From the NCBI RefSeq assembly GCF_022921095.1, contig NZ_CP095053.1, positions 1,840,501 to 1,904,500 of the forward strand: a stretch of 64,000 nt of DNA, in the 5' to 3' direction. Source of the DNA: Hymenobacter aerilatus. Lineage in GTDB: Bacteria; Bacteroidota; Bacteroidia; Cytophagales; Hymenobacteraceae. Made by a program: the position numbers and the translations under genes. The notes under the pieces were generated by a model. That model worked only from the letters and a program-made list of their open reading frames with translations. It was not told where the DNA came from and did no database searches. Positions 63,413-64,000 of this stretch are shown here, piece after piece; position 1 is the stretch's first letter, and each line of letters starts with the position of its first letter.

Positions 63413-63685
63413 ATGGCTTTTATTACTGATAACCGGAATTTTCGGCTTGTAATAGCAAGTGATGTGAACCCACGCGATGGCTTGGGCTGGGAGTTATGGG
63501 AGGGCCATACACTACTATTAGAGATATTCAGGCATGACGATTTGAAAAAGATAACATTCTCAACATTTCACCAGGGTATTGATATTCCCATTGAGGCTCT
63601 GGAATACATTTTAAACGATTTTAATACTACTGGTGGTAGAAACTTCATTGAAGACTTCGAAGAAGATTCATCTAATTCTGAATGA
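63413..63685 (+). CDS. Small acidic hypothetical protein
   Basis: Protein of 90 aa, acidic at the C-terminus (FIEDFEEDSSNSE). It opens MAFITDNRNFRLVIASDVNPRDGLGWELWEGHTLLLEIFRHDDLKKITFSTF, with two likely strands and two helices. No signal, membrane segment or recognised family. It lies 54 bases after the Uma2 gene and is clearly more AT-rich than most of the window, which hints at recent transfer or a role in an accessory pair, but either is speculation. An immunity-like protein is one possibility. Confidence 0.6.
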   Translation: MAFITDNRNFRLVIASDVNPRDGLGWELWEGHTLLLEIFRHDDLKKITFSTFHQGIDIPIEALEYILNDFNTTGGRNFIEDFEEDSSNSE

Positions 63686-63801
63686 ATAGTCTGCATAATC
63701 CAAACTCACCCCGCGCCTACCCCCGCCGGGGCTTCTTTGTGCGCGTTGCAACGCCAGGCTACCCTACTGCACTCCCATAGCTGTATCAACGCTACAGCTC
63801 C

Positions 63802-64000
63802 ATGCGCTTTATCCTATTAGTCGGCTTACTATTAATTCTATGCCGGCCTACCCTGCTTGTTGCTCAAACCTTGCAAGGGCAAGTGCAGCATGATTCTACC
63901 GCCACACCCGTGCCGTTTGCTTCCGTTGGGGTGAAAGGCAAAGCCTCAGGAACCGTGGCAGACGCCCAAGGGCGCTTCAGTTTCCCAGACTCACCGGACC
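63802..64000 (+). CDS. CarboxypepD_reg-like exported protein, paralog 2 (runs off the window)
   Basis: An ATG at 63802 opens a frame that continues to the window end. The signal peptide is MRFILLVGLLLILCRP...LLVAQ. The mature part begins TLQGQVQHDSTATPVPFASVGVKGKASGTVADAQGRFSFP, a carboxypeptidase regulatory-like domain. It shares the SVGVKGK-x-x-GTVADAQG core with the protein at 59215, so the two are paralogs. What follows cannot be seen. Confidence 0.8.
   Translation, partial: MRFILLVGLLLILCRPTLLVAQTLQGQVQHDSTATPVPFASVGVKGKASGTVADAQGRFSFPDSPD

Overview
The window looks like a stretch of chromosome from a GC-rich Bacteroidota, most likely a Hymenobacter-like member of the Cytophagales. The reasons are lineage-typical families (an OMP_b-brl_3-type outer membrane receptor, LytS/LytTR signalling, DUF4199, PD40-OmpA, CarboxypepD_reg-like surface proteins, YkuD_2, Bacteroidota-type ABC-F), TAnnTTTG-like promoter boxes, and the habit of writing Leu-Pro as CTA-CCC. 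This is judged from recall, not from a database search. I see no rRNA, tRNA, CRISPR array, transposase or phage gene.

Layout. 1-5.1 kb: the 5' part of parE (minus), an AI-2E family transporter, a DUF2383-like four-helix protein and a DnaQ-exonuclease/GIY-YIG fusion. 5.2-8.6 kb: a divergent pair of paralogous lipoproteins whose conserved motifs resemble FAM20C/HipA/CotH-type kinases, one of which has lost the putative catalytic Asp. 8.7-18.7 kb: topoisomerase IB, an outer membrane receptor, a LytS-type kinase/small membrane protein/LytTR regulator operon, an App1 phosphatase, an NTF2-like lipoprotein and a Tat-exported Gfo/Idh/MocA oxidoreductase. 18.7-31.5 kb: mtgA, a LON-domain protein, a metallophosphoesterase, a lipid kinase, an M48 protease, an L,D-transpeptidase-like protein, small envelope proteins, an ABC-F ATPase with one degenerate site pair, a 3-hydroxyacyl-CoA dehydrogenase and exported MsrA. 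31.6-42.8 kb: dapD, an M28 peptidase, a glycosyltransferase, fabH, a DtxR-type regulator, mnmE and an AraC/NmrA/hydrolase cluster. 42.8-49.3 kb: a glycerol regulon (glpD-glpK-glpF, with glpR divergent) and gltA. 49.3-56.6 kb: two small paralogous periplasmic proteins, a PD40-OmpA protein, queE, folD, a small ORF and lepA. 56.6-64 kb: a small charged protein, a GH15 enzyme, a CarboxypepD_reg protein, an AraC regulator divergent from hxlB-hxlA (ribulose monophosphate enzymes), a Uma2 protein, a small unknown and the start of a second CarboxypepD_reg protein.

The intergenic DNA is rich in structure. There are at least five copies of one 100-115 bp inverted-repeat element, two copies of a second family (one with a first-family element nested inside it), one element of a third type, and several very long perfect hairpins at gene ends. 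Many starts have been moved from the longest ORF to a downstream ATG, GTG or TTG where a signal peptide, family alignment, terminator or repeat argues for it; each case is stated.
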